Below, one piece after another: positions 41,873 to 50,744 of a stretch of 64,000 bases of DNA (its first letter is position 1; each line of letters begins with the position of its first letter). Where the stretch lies: NCBI GenBank assembly GCA_051747425.1, contig JBNJGD010000001.1, positions 231,752 to 295,751 on the forward strand, in the 5' to 3' direction. A program made the translations under genes and the position numbers. The notes below the pieces were generated by a model. That model was not told where the DNA came from. It saw only the letters and a program-made list of their open reading frames with translations, and searched no databases. This DNA comes from HTCC5015 sp051747425 (lineage in GTDB: Bacteria; Pseudomonadota; Gammaproteobacteria; HTCC5015).

Positions 41873-41900
41873 TTGCGAGCGGGCATTTTCTGACTATACT
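41873..41900 (+). promoter_or_regulatory. Candidate ndh promoter
   Basis: TTGCGA at 41873-41878, a 16-bp spacer and TATACT at 41895-41900 with an upstream TG (extended -10). A CCCCC/GGGGG hairpin follows in the 5' leader at about 41908-41921. The ndh ATG is 75 bp downstream. Confidence 0.5.
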
Positions 41901-41974
41901 GCGCGGCTCCCCCCAAGGGGGCTTAAGCCTGTCGCCCGAGGACGCCAGCCTTAAACCACTTTGAGGAACGCATC

Positions 41975-43288
41975 ATGTCCGATAAACACCACATCGTGAT
42001 CGTCGGCGGTGGCGCCGGCGGCCTGGAACTGGCCACCCAGCTGGGGAACAGCCTGGGCAAGCGCCATCAGGCCAACATCACCCTGGTCGACGGTACCCTG
42101 ACCCACTTCTGGAAGCCCCTGCTCCACGAAGTCGCCGCCGGCACCATCAACGCCCACATCGACGAGATGAGCTACGCCGCCCACGCCCGGGCCCACCACT
42201 TTGAGTTTCGCCTGGGCTACATGGATCAGCTCGACCGCGAGCGGCAATTCATCAGCCTGGCCCCCACCCACAACGAAGAGGGCCAGGAGATCATCCCCCG
42301 GCGCGAGTTCCACTACGACACCCTGGTGCTCGCAGTAGGCTCCCAGACCAACGATTTCGGCACCGAGGGCGTGCAGGACCACTGCCTGTTTCTCGACTCC
42401 CAGAGTCAGGCCCAGCTGTTCCACCGCACCTTCCTGGAAAAGTGGATGGTCGCCAGCACCCAGAAGGAACCCCTGCGCCCGGGTCAGCTCAACATCGCCA
42501 TCGCCGGCGCCGGCGCCACCGGGGTCGAGCTGGCCGCCGAGCTGCACACGGCCGTTCTGGAAATGACCGAAAGCGGCCTCGACGCCGTACACAAGATGCC
42601 GGTGGAGTTCACCCTGCTCGACGCCGCCGACCGCGTGTTGCCGGTGCTACCAGAGAAAGTCTCCGCCAGCACCCAGCGAGTACTCGAGGATCTGGGAGTC
42701 AAGGTCATGACCGGCGAGATGATCACCAGGGCCACGCCCGAGGGTTTCCACACCAAGAGCGGCCAGTTTGTCCCGGCCGAGATCAAGGTCTGGGCCGCCG
42801 GCATCAAGGCCCCCGAGTGGCTGACGCAACTAGGTCTGACCACCAACCGCATGAACCAGGTACAGGTACGCCAGACCCTGCAGGTGGAGGGCGACGACAA
42901 CATCTTCGCCATGGGCGACTGCGCCGCCTGCCCGCAACCCGACAGCGAGCGCCCGGTACCGCCCCGGGCCCAGGCCGCCCATCAACAGGCGCAAACTCTA
43001 TACAAAACCCTGCGGCGCAGACTCCAGGGCAAGGAACCGATTCCCTTCGTCTACAACGACAAGGGCTCACTGGTGAACCTGAGCCGCTACTCCACCGTGG
43101 GCAACCTGATGGGCAACCTCTTCAGCAAGTCCACGGAAGTCAAAATCGAGGGTTTCATGGCTCGCATGGCCTACATCTCCCTGTACAAAATGCACCAGCA
43201 AGCCGTCCACGGCTTCACCTGGGTAGTCCTGATGACCCTGGCCAACATCATCACCCGAGGCATCAAACCCCGCCTCAAGCTCCACTAA
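41975..43288 (+). CDS. ndh: Type II NADH:quinone oxidoreductase
   Basis: A 437-residue membrane-associated flavoprotein oxidising NADH without proton pumping. The N-terminal FAD motif is IVIVGGGAGGLELATQLG; the NADH motif is NIAIAGAGATGVELAAELH; NIFAMGDCAA closes the FAD site. The C-terminal amphipathic/hydrophobic part (HGFTWVVLMTLANIITRG) anchors it to the inner membrane. Monocistronic between repeat elements 4 and 5, with its own promoter. Confidence 0.94.
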   Translation: MSDKHHIVIVGGGAGGLELATQLGNSLGKRHQANITLVDGTLTHFWKPLLHEVAAGTINAHIDEMSYAAHARAHHFEFRLGYMDQLDRERQFISLAPTHNEEGQEIIPRREFHYDTLVLAVGSQTNDFGTEGVQDHCLFLDSQSQAQLFHRTFLEKWMVASTQKEPLRPGQLNIAIAGAGATGVELAAELHTAVLEMTESGLDAVHKMPVEFTLLDAADRVLPVLPEKVSASTQRVLEDLGVKVMTGEMITRATPEGFHTKSGQFVPAEIKVWAAGIKAPEWLTQLGLTTNRMNQVQVRQTLQVEGDDNIFAMGDCAACPQPDSERPVPPRAQAAHQQAQTLYKTLRRRLQGKEPIPFVYNDKGSLVNLSRYSTVGNLMGNLFSKSTEVKIEGFMARMAYISLYKMHQQAVHGFTWVVLMTLANIITRGIKPRLKLH

Positions 43289-43318
43289 CGAATCCCTCAA
43301 GGCCACGGATGGCCCAAC

Positions 43319-43479
43319 CGTCATTGCGGAAAGCGCTAAGCGCTTATCCGGAATCTGGTGGCACCGTCATTGCGAGCGCAGCGAAGCAATCTTCAGATTC
43401 TGACAGATCGCCGCGTCAGCTAACGCCTCCTCGCGATGACATTAAAACCCTCTGTGCCCTCGGTGCTCTCTGTGGCTAA
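43319..43479. repeat. Composite intergenic repeat element 5
   Basis: Contains GTCATTGCGGAAAGCGC / GCGCTTATCCGGAATC, then the palindrome GTCATTGCGAGCGCAGCG with CTCGCGATGAC, and ends TCTCTGTGGCTAA. The left CACAGAG end is missing. It lies between ndh and the TetR gene. Confidence 0.75.
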
Positions 43480-43498
43480 CATTGCCAAACATAAATAA

Positions 43499-43519
43499 AT
43501 GAACTAATGTTCAGTTCAT
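43499..43519. promoter_or_regulatory. Probable TetR operator overlapping the start codon
   Basis: A perfect inverted repeat ATGAACT-AATGTTC-AGTTCAT, with a nested TGAAC-TAAT-GTTCA, covers the start codon of the TetR gene at 43518. Its position suggests autorepression. Confidence 0.6.
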
Positions 43520-44129
43520 GGCATACCGCGAGACAGAGCACACCCAGGCGCGCAAGCGGCAGACGCAGGCGCGACTCTTTGCCGCCGCCCAAAAACATCT
43601 GGTGGAGGGCGGCTTTGCCGCCGTGCAAATGCAGCCGGTGGCTGAGCGAGCCGGGCTGGCCACAGGGACACTCTACCGCTATTACCGCAATCGCGCCGAG
43701 CTGTGCTGCGACCTGTTTCGCCACTACACCCAGCGCGAGGTGGACGCTCTGGCCGAACAGCTGGCCGGCGACGAGCCCGTGCCCCAGCGTTTGCAGCGCG
43801 GCATCGGTCGCTTTATCGAGCGCGCCCTCACCCGCCCGCAACTGGCCCACGCCCTGATTGCCGAGCCGGTTGGGCCGGAACTGGAGAGCGAGCGCCTGGC
43901 CTACCGCGAGCGCTACGCCGAAGTCTTTGCCCGGCTGATCGAAACCGGCCTGGAGCGCGGCGAGCTACCGCAACAAAATCCCGCCATCAGCGCCGACGCC
44001 CTGGTCGGCACGGTGGCCGAGTGCCTGATCAAGCCCGCCAGCCGCGGCGTCGATCGGGAGGAGCTGGCGCTGCTGCGCGACCAGCTCAGCCGTTTTTGCC
44101 TGAGAGCCCTTTGTGGAGAGACCCCATGA
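43518..44129 (+). CDS. TetR-family regulator of the AidB-like gene
   Basis: A 203-residue regulator with the TetR HTH (RLFAAAQKHLVEGGFAAVQM, then VAERAGLATGTLYRYYRNRAE). There is no Shine-Dalgarno before ATG 43518, and the operator overlaps it, so a leaderless or short-leader message is likely. Its stop overlaps the acyl-CoA dehydrogenase-like gene by 4 nt (ATGA), so both are made together, and the regulator probably senses an acyl compound or a related signal. The ligand is not known. Confidence 0.9.
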   Translation: MAYRETEHTQARKRQTQARLFAAAQKHLVEGGFAAVQMQPVAERAGLATGTLYRYYRNRAELCCDLFRHYTQREVDALAEQLAGDEPVPQRLQRGIGRFIERALTRPQLAHALIAEPVGPELESERLAYRERYAEVFARLIETGLERGELPQQNPAISADALVGTVAECLIKPASRGVDREELALLRDQLSRFCLRALCGETP

Positions 44130-45817
44130 GCGACCAACACAGCCACGACCAGGAACCGGAAATGCTGGTCATTTCCGAGACCCACGAAGTCTTCAACCAG
44201 CCTCCCAAGCTGGAACACTTCAACACCTTTGAACAGGACCAGCCCCTGGTGGACGCCCTGCGCCACGCCGGCGGCAGCTGGGGCGAGCAACAGGTGGCCG
44301 ATTTCGGCGCCCTGCTGGGTAAACCCGAGTGGATCGAGCGCGGCTTTCAGGCCAATAAAAACAAGCCCGTCTTCCACTCCCACGACCGCTACGGCTACCG
44401 GGTGGATCGCGTCGACTACCACCCCGCCTACCACGACCTGATGAGCCTGGCGATCGAGCACGACATCCACGCCCTGCCCTGGAACCGGCCCCAGCCCGGC
44501 GCCCACGCCGTGCGCCTGGCCATGAACTACCTCTACAACCAGAACGAGGCCGGCAGCGCCTGCCCGCTGACCATGACCTTCGCCTGTGTTCCGGCCATCC
44601 AGAAGACACCGTCACTGGCCAAAGACTGGCTGCCCAAAATCCTCAGCCGGGAGTACGACTCATCCTTCCAGCCGGTGGATCGCAAGCGCGGCGCCACCAT
44701 CGGCATGGCCATGACGGAAAAACAGGGCGGTACCGATGTGCGCGCCAACACCAGTTACGCCTACCCCGCCGGTGACGACGAGGGTCCCGGCGAAGCCTAC
44801 GAGCTGGTCGGCCACAAGTGGTTCTGCTCGGCGCCCATGTGCGACGCCTTCCTCACCCTGGCGCAAACCGACAACGGCCTGTCCTGCTTTTTGCTGCCGC
44901 GCTGGCGCCCCGATGGCTCGCGCAACGAGTTCTACATCCAGCGCCTCAAGGACAAGATGGGCAACCGCTCCAATGCCTCCAGCGAAGTCGAGTTCCGCGG
45001 CGCCCACGCCTGGATGCTCGGCGAGGAGGGCCGCGGCGTGCCCACCATCATCGAAATGGTCGCCCTCACCCGCTACGACTGCATGATCGGTTCCACCTCA
45101 CTGATGCGCCAGGCCGTGGCCCAGGTCACCCACCACATTGCCCACCGCGAGGTTATGGGCAAGCGCCTGATCGACCAGCCCCTGATGCAGAATGTCGCCG
45201 CCGATCTGTGCCTGGAAGTCGAGGGCGCCCTGGCCATGACCATGCGTTTGGCCATGGCCCTGGACAACCCCGAGAACGAAGACGAGCAGAACCTGGTGCG
45301 CCTGACCACCGCCGTGGGCAAGTACTGGATCTGCAAACGGGCCACCCACCACATCGGCGAATCCCAGGAGTGCCTGGGCGGCATCGGCTATGTCGAGGAA
45401 TCCATCATGGCCCGGCTCTACCGCGAGGCCCCGGTCAACTCGATCTGGGAGGGCAGCGGCAATGTCCAGTGCCTGGATGTGTTGCGCGCGGTGAGCAAGG
45501 CCCCGGCAGTGCTCGATGTCTTTATCGCCGAGCTGGAGAAAGCCAGCGGCCAGCAGGCGGACTACGACGCCAGCCTGGAAGCGCTAAAGGCGCAACTGGC
45601 GGATTTCGAGGACTTCCAGTTCCGGGCCCGCAGCATCGTCGAGCACATGGCCCGTCAGATGCAGGCCTGCCAGTTGATCCTGATGGGCAACGAGCTGATC
45701 TACACCGCCTTCTGCCGCGCCCGCCTGGGCGAACAGCGCGGCCTCAGCTTCGGCAACCTGCCTGCCGACATCGACTGCCGCGCCATCATCGAACGGGCCC
45801 GACCAAAAGTGGATTGA
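44126..45817 (+). CDS. AidB-like acyl-CoA dehydrogenase
   Basis: A 563-residue flavoprotein of the AidB/isovaleryl-CoA dehydrogenase type. The N-terminal AidB domain (TFEQDQPLVDALRHAGGSWG) precedes the ACAD core: MTFACVPAI, MAMTEKQGGTDVRANTS, KWFCSAPMCDAFL, DKMGNRSNASSEVEFRG, and ESQECLGGIGYVEESIMARL with YREAPVNSIWEGSGNVQ. E. coli AidB binds DNA and is induced by alkylation; whether this one protects DNA or oxidises acyl-CoA is open. Start ATG 44126 is coupled to the TetR gene; the frame upstream is only its shadow. Confidence 0.88.
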   Translation: MSDQHSHDQEPEMLVISETHEVFNQPPKLEHFNTFEQDQPLVDALRHAGGSWGEQQVADFGALLGKPEWIERGFQANKNKPVFHSHDRYGYRVDRVDYHPAYHDLMSLAIEHDIHALPWNRPQPGAHAVRLAMNYLYNQNEAGSACPLTMTFACVPAIQKTPSLAKDWLPKILSREYDSSFQPVDRKRGATIGMAMTEKQGGTDVRANTSYAYPAGDDEGPGEAYELVGHKWFCSAPMCDAFLTLAQTDNGLSCFLLPRWRPDGSRNEFYIQRLKDKMGNRSNASSEVEFRGAHAWMLGEEGRGVPTIIEMVALTRYDCMIGSTSLMRQAVAQVTHHIAHREVMGKRLIDQPLMQNVAADLCLEVEGALAMTMRLAMALDNPENEDEQNLVRLTTAVGKYWICKRATHHIGESQECLGGIGYVEESIMARLYREAPVNSIWEGSGNVQCLDVLRAVSKAPAVLDVFIAELEKASGQQADYDASLEALKAQLADFEDFQFRARSIVEHMARQMQACQLILMGNELIYTAFCRARLGEQRGLSFGNLPADIDCRAIIERARPKVD

Positions 45818-45822
45818 ATGCG

Positions 45823-46175
45823 TTAACCACAGAGTTCACAGAGGACACGGAGGTTTTTGGGTGTCATTCCGGAAAGCACGCAGTACTTATCCGGAATCTC
45901 TTGCCATGTCGATCAAACATGGCCGAAATAACACAGCGGCCACAGAGCGCACAGAGAACACAGAGGGGTGAGGTAGGGCGGATGTCGCATAGCGACCTCC
46001 GCCTTTTCTTTTGTCTCAAGGGTGTTAACCCCCGTTGGTTTTTAACTGGACGGCGGAGGATGGCTTCGCCACATCCACCCTACGGCGTCTGATCCAGGGA
46101 GATTCCGGATAAGCGCTGTGCGCTTCACGGAATGACCCCGAATTCCTCTGTGTTCTCTGTGCCCTCGGTGGCTAA
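45823..46175. repeat. Composite intergenic repeat element 6
   Basis: Starts TTAACCACAGAGTTCACAGA six bases after the AidB-like stop and ends TCTCTGTGCCCTCGGTGGCTAA. Interior: GTCATTCCGGAAAGCACGCA, a second internal GGCCACAGAGCGCACAGAG, GTAGGGCGGATGTCGCATAG with CGACCTCCGCC, GGATGGCTTCGCCACATCC and GATTCCGGATAAGCGCTGTG. The longest copy, probably two elements fused. Confidence 0.75.
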
Positions 46176-46177
46176 CA

Positions 46178-46615
46178 TCAGGACGGCAAGCCAATGCCTT
46201 TGGCCATAAGCACCGCAAGAAGTGGCATGAGAACAAGCAAAGTGAGTTCAAGGCGAATGAGGTGAATCAATGCCCTTGGAACGGCGATGGTTTCAGCGGT
46301 GGTCTTGCGCTGTTTGATAAAAAACACCGTGGGACCGATGGAAAGCAACCCAATCAAAATAAACAAGCCAAACTTGGCGTGAAACACCGGGTTTTTGGTG
46401 TAAAACTCGGCGGGCTTGCCCACGCCCAACCACAGGGCCAGACCGGCGCCCAGCACCACCAGTGCAGTAATCCCGTAAGCCAGATCAATGATCGCCAGCC
46501 GCTTTATGTCCGCCCGGCTCACCTGGGGTTTGAGCAGCAGGTGCTCGGAAGTCAGCAGGGCAAACAGCACAAAAATACTCAAAAAATGCACATAGCGAAT
46601 GACAACTTCAGTCAC
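46178..46615 (-). CDS. DUF2214 family membrane protein
   Basis: A 145-residue inner-membrane protein with four predicted helices (VIRYVHFLSIFVLFALLTSE; LAYGITALVVLGAGLALWLG; FGLFILIGLLSIGPTVFFI; LELTLLVLMPLLAVLMAKG). The pattern, including the N-terminal RYxHFL, fits DUF2214; no function is established. Its start overlaps the end of the ParE-like toxin gene by 8 bp, so it is cotranscribed with the toxin-antitoxin module. Repeat element 6 follows directly. Confidence 0.8.
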   Translation of the reverse strand: MTEVVIRYVHFLSIFVLFALLTSEHLLLKPQVSRADIKRLAIIDLAYGITALVVLGAGLALWLGVGKPAEFYTKNPVFHAKFGLFILIGLLSIGPTVFFIKQRKTTAETIAVPRALIHLIRLELTLLVLMPLLAVLMAKGIGLPS

Positions 46616-46922
46616 TGGATTCCCCCGGTGATAACAGCCAGCGTTTAAAGTCGCGCTCCTGGCGCAACACCCCTATTACGATAACTTGCTGAGCCGTGTG
46701 TTTATAGAGAATACGGCAGGGTGGCGAAATGACTTCGCGATAGGACACAGCAGGTAGCTCCGGTATTTTTCTACCCGACTCTGGAAATGAGCTCAAACGC
46801 TCTGCCGACTCAAACAGTTGCCGGACAAGTTTTTTGGCGGCCGGCTGATTATCCAGGGCAATGTACTCGGCGATTTCTTGTATCTGATTAAGTGCGGGTT
46901 CCGTCCAGACTATTTCAACCAT
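46608..46922 (-). CDS. ParE/RelE-family toxin
   Basis: A 104-residue toxin with the ParE fold: VEIVWTEPALNQIQEIAEYI, then LFESAERLSSFPESGRKIPE, and the C-terminal REVISPPCRILYKHTAQQVIVIGVLR. The R/Y pattern fits ParE (gyrase poison) or RelE-like mRNA cleavage; I lean to ParE. It overlaps the antitoxin gene by 13 bp, with antitoxin first. Confidence 0.9.
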   Translation of the reverse strand: MVEIVWTEPALNQIQEIAEYIALDNQPAAKKLVRQLFESAERLSSFPESGRKIPELPAVSYREVISPPCRILYKHTAQQVIVIGVLRQERDFKRWLLSPGESSD

Positions 46923-47167
46923 TTAGCCATTTGCTCCCTGGCATCCTCGTGGTTTTTAACGCGACCATCCACAATGGCCTGCTCACCTCTGGCAATGGTT
47001 TCCAGCAAGTTCAAACGCCGTTGCAGCATTTCGTAATCATCCACATCCAACAAATAAGCCGATGGCTTTCCGTGTTCCGTAATCATGACCGCCTCCTTGG
47101 TCTCGTGAAGTTCCGAGAGAATTTTCGTCGCTTGCCGCTTCAGGTTGGTGACTAACTCGGTTTTCAT
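46910..47167 (-). CDS. Phd/YefM-family antitoxin
   Basis: An 85-residue antitoxin: N-terminal DNA-binding Phd domain (LVTNLKRQATKILSELHETK, then EAVMITEHGKPSAYLLDVDDYEM without its first residues) and a C-terminal toxin-binding helix (EDAREQMAKWLK). A GGGGAAAG site precedes the ATG. The operator at 47182-47201 fits autoregulation. Confidence 0.9.
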   Translation of the reverse strand: MKTELVTNLKRQATKILSELHETKEAVMITEHGKPSAYLLDVDDYEMLQRRLNLLETIARGEQAIVDGRVKNHEDAREQMAKWLK

Positions 47168-47181
47168 AGGCTTTCCCCGTA

Positions 47182-47201
47182 AGTGACACTATTGTATCAC
47201 T
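47182..47201. promoter_or_regulatory. Candidate Phd/ParE operator and -10 box
   Basis: Near-perfect inverted repeat AGTGACAC-TATT-GTATCACT (7 of 8 pairs). On the minus strand it contains TACAAT, a good -10 box, 15-20 bp before the antitoxin gene. Binding of the antitoxin would block transcription. Confidence 0.55.
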
Positions 47202-47253
47202 CGTCCCGCGTAGAGTGGAAGACGCTTTAGACATACATCAATACGAGCGATTG

Positions 47254-47388
47254 ACGGCGGAAGTTGGCTTCGCCACATCCGCCCTATGCTGCCTCTGGTT
47301 CAGGAATGACGCGCTCTTCTGAGGAATTCTGTAGCGTCGTCTGCAAGCGACCTGGAGCCTTTGTGCTCTCTGTGTACTCTGTGGCTAG
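47254..47388. repeat. Composite intergenic repeat element 7
   Basis: Contains GGCGGAAGTTGGCTTCGCCA / CATCCGCCCTA and ends TGCTCTCTGTGTACTCTGTG with GCTAG. The final CTA is the complement of the ligA stop codon (TAG), so the repeat runs into the gene end. The left end is degenerate. Confidence 0.65.
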
Positions 47389-49400
47389 TTTGCCAATAAA
47401 TCCAACAAGTCTTCCTCGGTTTTGACCGGCACTTCCAGGTCCGCCGCCTTGTCGACTTTGGAACCGGGGTTGTCGCCGGCGAAGACGGCAGTGGTCTTTT
47501 TTGAGACCGAGCCGGACACTTTGGCGCCCAGGGCCAGCAGTTGTTGCTTGGCTTCCTCGCGCTTCATGCTGGAAAAGGTGCCGGTGAGCACATAGGTGTG
47601 GCCGTCGAGCACCGCCTCCTGCTGTTCGGCGACTTCGATAGGCTCCCACTCAAATCCGGCCGCCAGCAGCTTGTCGATGACTTCCCGGTTGTGGGCTTGC
47701 TCAAAGAAGCTCGCCACATGGGCGGCGACAATCGGCCCCACATCGGGCACCGCCAGCAGCGCCTCCTCACTGGCCTCCATCACCGGCTTTAAATCGCCAA
47801 AGTGCATGGCCAGGTTGCGGGCGGTGACTTCGCCCACCTCGCGAATGCCCAGGGCAAACAGGAATTTGGGCAGTGTGGTGTGCTTGGCCCGCTCCAGCGA
47901 CTCGATCACATTGGCGGCAGACTTTTCACCCATGCGCTCCAGGCCGGCCACCTGCTCCGCGGTGAGATCAAACAGATCGTCGACATGGTCGATCAAACCG
48001 GCGTCGAGCAATTGATCCACCAGTTTCTCCCCCACGCCGTCGATGTCCAGTGCCTTGCGCGAGGCAAAGTGCTTGATCGCCTCGCGGCGCTGGGCCGAAC
48101 AAAACAAACCGCCGGAGCAGCGGGCCACGGCCTCGCCCTCGGGGCGGATCACATCGGAACCACACACCGGACAGTGTTCGGGCATCAGTATCTCGCGGGT
48201 GTCATTCGGGCGCCGCTCGGCCACAGCGCCCACCACCTCGGGAATCACATCCCCGGCCCGGCGCACAATCACCGTATCGCCGATGCGAACATCCTTGCGT
48301 TTCACTTCATCCATGTTGTGCAAGGTTGCATTACTCACCACCACGCCGGCCACATTGACCGGCTCCAGCCGGGCCACCGGCGTCAGGGCACCGGTGCGGC
48401 CTACCTGAAACTCCACATCCGCCAATGTGGTCATTTCCTCGCTGGGCGGGAATTTGTGGGCCGTGGCCCAGCGCGGCGCCCGGGCGACGAAGCCCAGATC
48501 GCCCTGGAGCTGCAAGCTGTCCACCTTGTAGACCACGCCGTCGATTTCGTAGGGCAACTGGTCGCGACGCTGGCCCAGGTGTCGGTAGTAGTCGGCGCAG
48601 CCGTCGGCGCCGGTGACCACTTCTATCTCGGGGCAAATACGAAAGCCCCAACCGGCCAGTTTTTTGAGCGTGTCGCTGTGGGTGTCGGGCAATTCGCCGT
48701 CGAAGACGCCGACGCCGTAGCAATAAATATCCAGCGGCCGCCGGGCGGCGATGCGAGAGTCGAGCTGGCGCAGGGAGCCCGCAGCGGCGTTGCGCGGGTT
48801 GGCAAAGACCTTGTCGCCCCGCTCCCGGGCCCGGGCATTCATGGCCTCGAAACCGGCCAGGGGCATGTAGACCTCGCCGCGCACCTCAAAGCGCTGCGGC
48901 CAGTCTCCGGGCTCCAGTACCAGCGGCACCGAGCGGATGGTGCGCACATTGGCGGTAACATCCTCTCCGGTGACGCCATCGCCGCGGGTGGCGCCGCGCA
49001 CCAGGCGGCCGTTCTCGTAGAGCAGGCTGATGGCCAGGCCGTCCAGCTTGGGTTCGGCGGTGTAAGTCAGCTCGCCGGGGTAATCCAGACGCTCGCGGAG
49101 ACGCTGGTCGAAGGCGTCGAGTTCCTCCCCACTGAACACATTGCCCAGCGAGAGCATGGGCACCTCGTGGGCCACTGACTCGAACTGGTCCAGCGGCGCG
49201 GCGCCCACACGGCGAGTGGGGGAATCGTCACTGGCCGCCTCGGGGTAGTCTTCCTCGAGTTGCTGCAACTCGCGAAACAGGCGGTCGTACTCAGCGTCCG
49301 GCACCAGCGGCTCGTCGAGCACATAGTAGGCGCGATTGTGCTGATGAAGTTGTCGACGCAGGGAGTCAATGCGCTGTTGAACATCGCTGGGTACTGTCAC
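47385..49400 (-). CDS. ligA: NAD+-dependent DNA ligase
   Basis: A 671-residue replication ligase. The N-terminal Ia domain (YYVLDEPLVPDAEYDRLFREL) binds NAD+; the adenylated lysine lies in TAEPKLDGLAISLLY. OB fold, zinc finger (CPVCGSDVIRPEGEAVARCS with a fourth Cys shortly after), helix-hairpin-helix repeats (VAGLERMGEKSAANVIESL) and a C-terminal BRCT domain (YVLTGTFSSMKREEAKQQL) follow. The stop TAG coincides with the edge of repeat element 7. Downstream of zipA in the smc-zipA-ligA order. Confidence 0.97.
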   Translation of the reverse strand: MTVPSDVQQRIDSLRRQLHQHNRAYYVLDEPLVPDAEYDRLFRELQQLEEDYPEAASDDSPTRRVGAAPLDQFESVAHEVPMLSLGNVFSGEELDAFDQRLRERLDYPGELTYTAEPKLDGLAISLLYENGRLVRGATRGDGVTGEDVTANVRTIRSVPLVLEPGDWPQRFEVRGEVYMPLAGFEAMNARARERGDKVFANPRNAAAGSLRQLDSRIAARRPLDIYCYGVGVFDGELPDTHSDTLKKLAGWGFRICPEIEVVTGADGCADYYRHLGQRRDQLPYEIDGVVYKVDSLQLQGDLGFVARAPRWATAHKFPPSEEMTTLADVEFQVGRTGALTPVARLEPVNVAGVVVSNATLHNMDEVKRKDVRIGDTVIVRRAGDVIPEVVGAVAERRPNDTREILMPEHCPVCGSDVIRPEGEAVARCSGGLFCSAQRREAIKHFASRKALDIDGVGEKLVDQLLDAGLIDHVDDLFDLTAEQVAGLERMGEKSAANVIESLERAKHTTLPKFLFALGIREVGEVTARNLAMHFGDLKPVMEASEEALLAVPDVGPIVAAHVASFFEQAHNREVIDKLLAAGFEWEPIEVAEQQEAVLDGHTYVLTGTFSSMKREEAKQQLLALGAKVSGSVSKKTTAVFAGDNPGSKVDKAADLEVPVKTEEDLLDLLAN

Positions 49401-49432
49401 GGTGTCTCGCCTTGTTATGGGTGCTGGTTGAA

Positions 49433-50710
49433 TCAGCTCTTATCCGCGGGCTGCAGTTTGCGCCGAATTGACTGGATACGCATACGCAGGGCCTGCTCAC
49501 CGCGGGTATCGAGTTCCTTGCGGTGCTCGTCGAGCACGATGGCCTTGAGCTTGCCGGCCAGATACTTCGCCGATTTAACCAATACCTGTTCACTGAATTC
49601 GAAATCGCTCTCGCGCCGCAATTGCAGAAACATTGCCAGGCCGGGGGTAGTGACGCCAGCGCTGTTCTCCGGGTCAAAGGTACCGGGTTTCTTGATATTG
49701 GCCACGCTGACGATGCGCTGGCCATTGGAGTGGTAGTGATAGATGTCCATGTCGCCAAAGCGAAAGCCCATGGACTCCAGGCACTCGATGATCTCGGGCG
49801 CGTAGAGACCAATGGAATCGCTGGCCTTGATATAGAGGACAACCACCTCCTCGTTACGGCGACTGTTGCTATTGCTGCTCTCCCTCGCTGGCGCGGCTCT
49901 TTGGGGTGCCTCCGATTGTGGGGTTTTGGGCGACTGTGCCGCCCGGGCCTCGGCACTGGCACGCGCCGCCGACTGACCGCCGCTCACCTGGCCGCCGGAT
50001 TTGGCCTGGGCCTGTTGCTGCACGCGCCGCCTCGCCGCCTCTTCCACCCGCTGGCGCGAGGCGCGCTCGACCATGCGTGCCTCTTCATCGGCACTGGAGG
50101 TGTTCGGGCCGGGCTCCGGCGTCGATTCGGGTTTGGGTTCCGGCTCAGGCGTGGGTTCGGGTGTTGGCTCTGGGGCTGATTCGGGTGCGGCTTGAGCCGG
50201 GGGCTCTTCATCGGCCAACAGCGAAGGCTGGTGAACCTCCGGCTCTTCATGGTCGTTCAATGCCGGTCCGTCGACTTCAGTCAACGGCTCACTATCACCG
50301 TGCTGCAAGCGGGGTTCGGGGCGGCCGTCCCTGAGGGGTGGATTGTCGTCGCCATAACCACCCAGCCGGGGTTCATCGGTCACCGGCAATGTGTCGTCGT
50401 CACTGATGCCGAGTTCGGCCAGCTCACGCTCGCGTTGGCGGGCACGGCGATCCTCGTCGGCGGCGCGAATTTCCTCCACCACCTCTTCATCCAGGGGCGG
50501 AAGCTCGGCGCCCTCGGAGGTATGTGCAGCACGGGCGGCCTCGAGCTGATCGAGACTCGGCAGGTCGTCGTGCCAGGGGTCCTGCTCGCTGGAATCGGAC
50601 GCGGCGTCGCCGTCACCCGACTGGCGCCGCTTTTGCACCACGGTGAATGCGCAGATACCACCCACCAGCAGTGCACCGATGATCAACAACACCCAACGCA
50701 AACTGTCCAT
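49433..50710 (-). CDS. zipA: Cell division protein ZipA
   Basis: A 425-residue divisome protein: N-terminal membrane helix (LRWVLLIIGALLVGGICAFTV without its last residue), a charged then Pro/Glu/Ala-rich linker of about 250 residues, and the C-terminal FtsZ-binding domain (VVLYIKASDSIGLYAPEIIE, FRFGDMDIYHYHSNGQRI, TTPGLAMFLQL). GGGAGAGAG before ATG 50710 sets the start; the longer open frame is a shadow of smc. The linker contains tandem PEPTPEPTP-type repeats. Confidence 0.94.
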   Translation of the reverse strand: MDSLRWVLLIIGALLVGGICAFTVVQKRRQSGDGDAASDSSEQDPWHDDLPSLDQLEAARAAHTSEGAELPPLDEEVVEEIRAADEDRRARQRERELAELGISDDDTLPVTDEPRLGGYGDDNPPLRDGRPEPRLQHGDSEPLTEVDGPALNDHEEPEVHQPSLLADEEPPAQAAPESAPEPTPEPTPEPEPKPESTPEPGPNTSSADEEARMVERASRQRVEEAARRRVQQQAQAKSGGQVSGGQSAARASAEARAAQSPKTPQSEAPQRAAPARESSNSNSRRNEEVVVLYIKASDSIGLYAPEIIECLESMGFRFGDMDIYHYHSNGQRIVSVANIKKPGTFDPENSAGVTTPGLAMFLQLRRESDFEFSEQVLVKSAKYLAGKLKAIVLDEHRKELDTRGEQALRMRIQSIRRKLQPADKS

Positions 50711-50744
50711 TACTCTCTCCCGCTGGCGTTTGCCAAAGCCCCGA

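Noticed and set aside
43703..45817. A 704-codon frame joining the TetR region with the AidB-like gene
   Set aside because: The upstream part is an out-of-frame reading of the TetR gene; the true start is the coupled ATG at 44126.
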